Source: Alphaproteobacteria bacterium
GTDB lineage: Bacteria > Pseudomonadota > Alphaproteobacteria > Micropepsales > Micropepsaceae
Direction: 5' to 3'
Length of the DNA stretch: 32,685 nt
Assembly: GCA_028871345.1 (NCBI GenBank)
Contig: JAGWNK010000041.1
Location: 1-32,685, forward strand
The notes below the pieces were generated by a model. The model was not told the DNA's origin, did not search any database, and saw nothing but the letters and a program-made list of their open reading frames with translations. How positions within the stretch are numbered: the stretch's first letter is position 1; each line of letters begins with the position of its first letter. A program made the translations under genes and the position numbers. Positions 32,625-32,685 of the stretch are shown piece by piece.

Positions 32625-32685
32625 CGATCTCTCCCATCGCTGCTTCCGACAGTGTGCCGGAGCCGCGCGGCCTGTCAATTTTCCA

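Overview
The window looks like chromosomal DNA of an alphaproteobacterium, most likely in the Rhizobiales (Hyphomicrobiales). This rests on GC-rich coding sequence, the order glyA-nrdR-ribD-ribE-ribB-ribH-nusB followed by thiL and hppA, a Ros/MucR regulator, an LdtR-like MarR protein and a magnesium-type HemB. The assignment is an inference from gene content; no marker such as 16S rRNA is present. I see no insertion sequence, prophage gene or CRISPR array.

Left part (1-9.3 kb, mostly minus strand): a housekeeping block. glyA, nrdR, ribD, ribE, a RibB-type fusion, ribH and nusB run leftward with very short gaps or ATGA overlaps and supply one-carbon units, control of ribonucleotide reductase, and riboflavin. 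A second leftward unit follows: thiL, a secreted protein of unknown function, and the membrane proton-pumping pyrophosphatase hppA, cut by the window edge. Between the two units lies a small plus-strand gene for a 48-residue single-pass membrane peptide.

Middle part (9.3-13.7 kb): a MucR-type regulator without most of the usual zinc ligands, a DUF1345 membrane protein, an LdtR-like MarR regulator, a 3-hydroxyisobutyryl-CoA hydrolase and hemB.

Accessory-looking part (13.8-21.6 kb): a leftward operon encodes a MarR regulator, an EmrA-type adaptor, an EmrB-type 14-helix exporter, a 3-hydroxyisobutyrate-dehydrogenase-family enzyme and a TetR regulator. It is divergent from a membrane-anchored penicillin-acylase-family hydrolase, whose 3' end overlaps a convergent flavin reductase gene. 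Export, amide hydrolysis and redox chemistry side by side suggest handling of a toxic or signalling small molecule. The substrate cannot be read from sequence.

Right part (21.6-32.7 kb): motB without motA, an N-end-rule aminoacyl transferase (bpt), a PAS_5 protein, metG, a DUF502 membrane protein, tRNA-Thr(TGT), a processive GT2 glycosyltransferase overlapping a secreted protein that may be an outer-membrane component, and a molybdenum hydroxylase large subunit downstream of a class II aldolase-like gene.

The observations most worth a second look are the RibB fusion with a non-catalytic GTP cyclohydrolase II-like domain, the zinc-ligand-poor MucR, the efflux/acylase locus with two regulators, the GT2/secreted-protein pair, and several perfect inverted repeats in promoter-like gaps.
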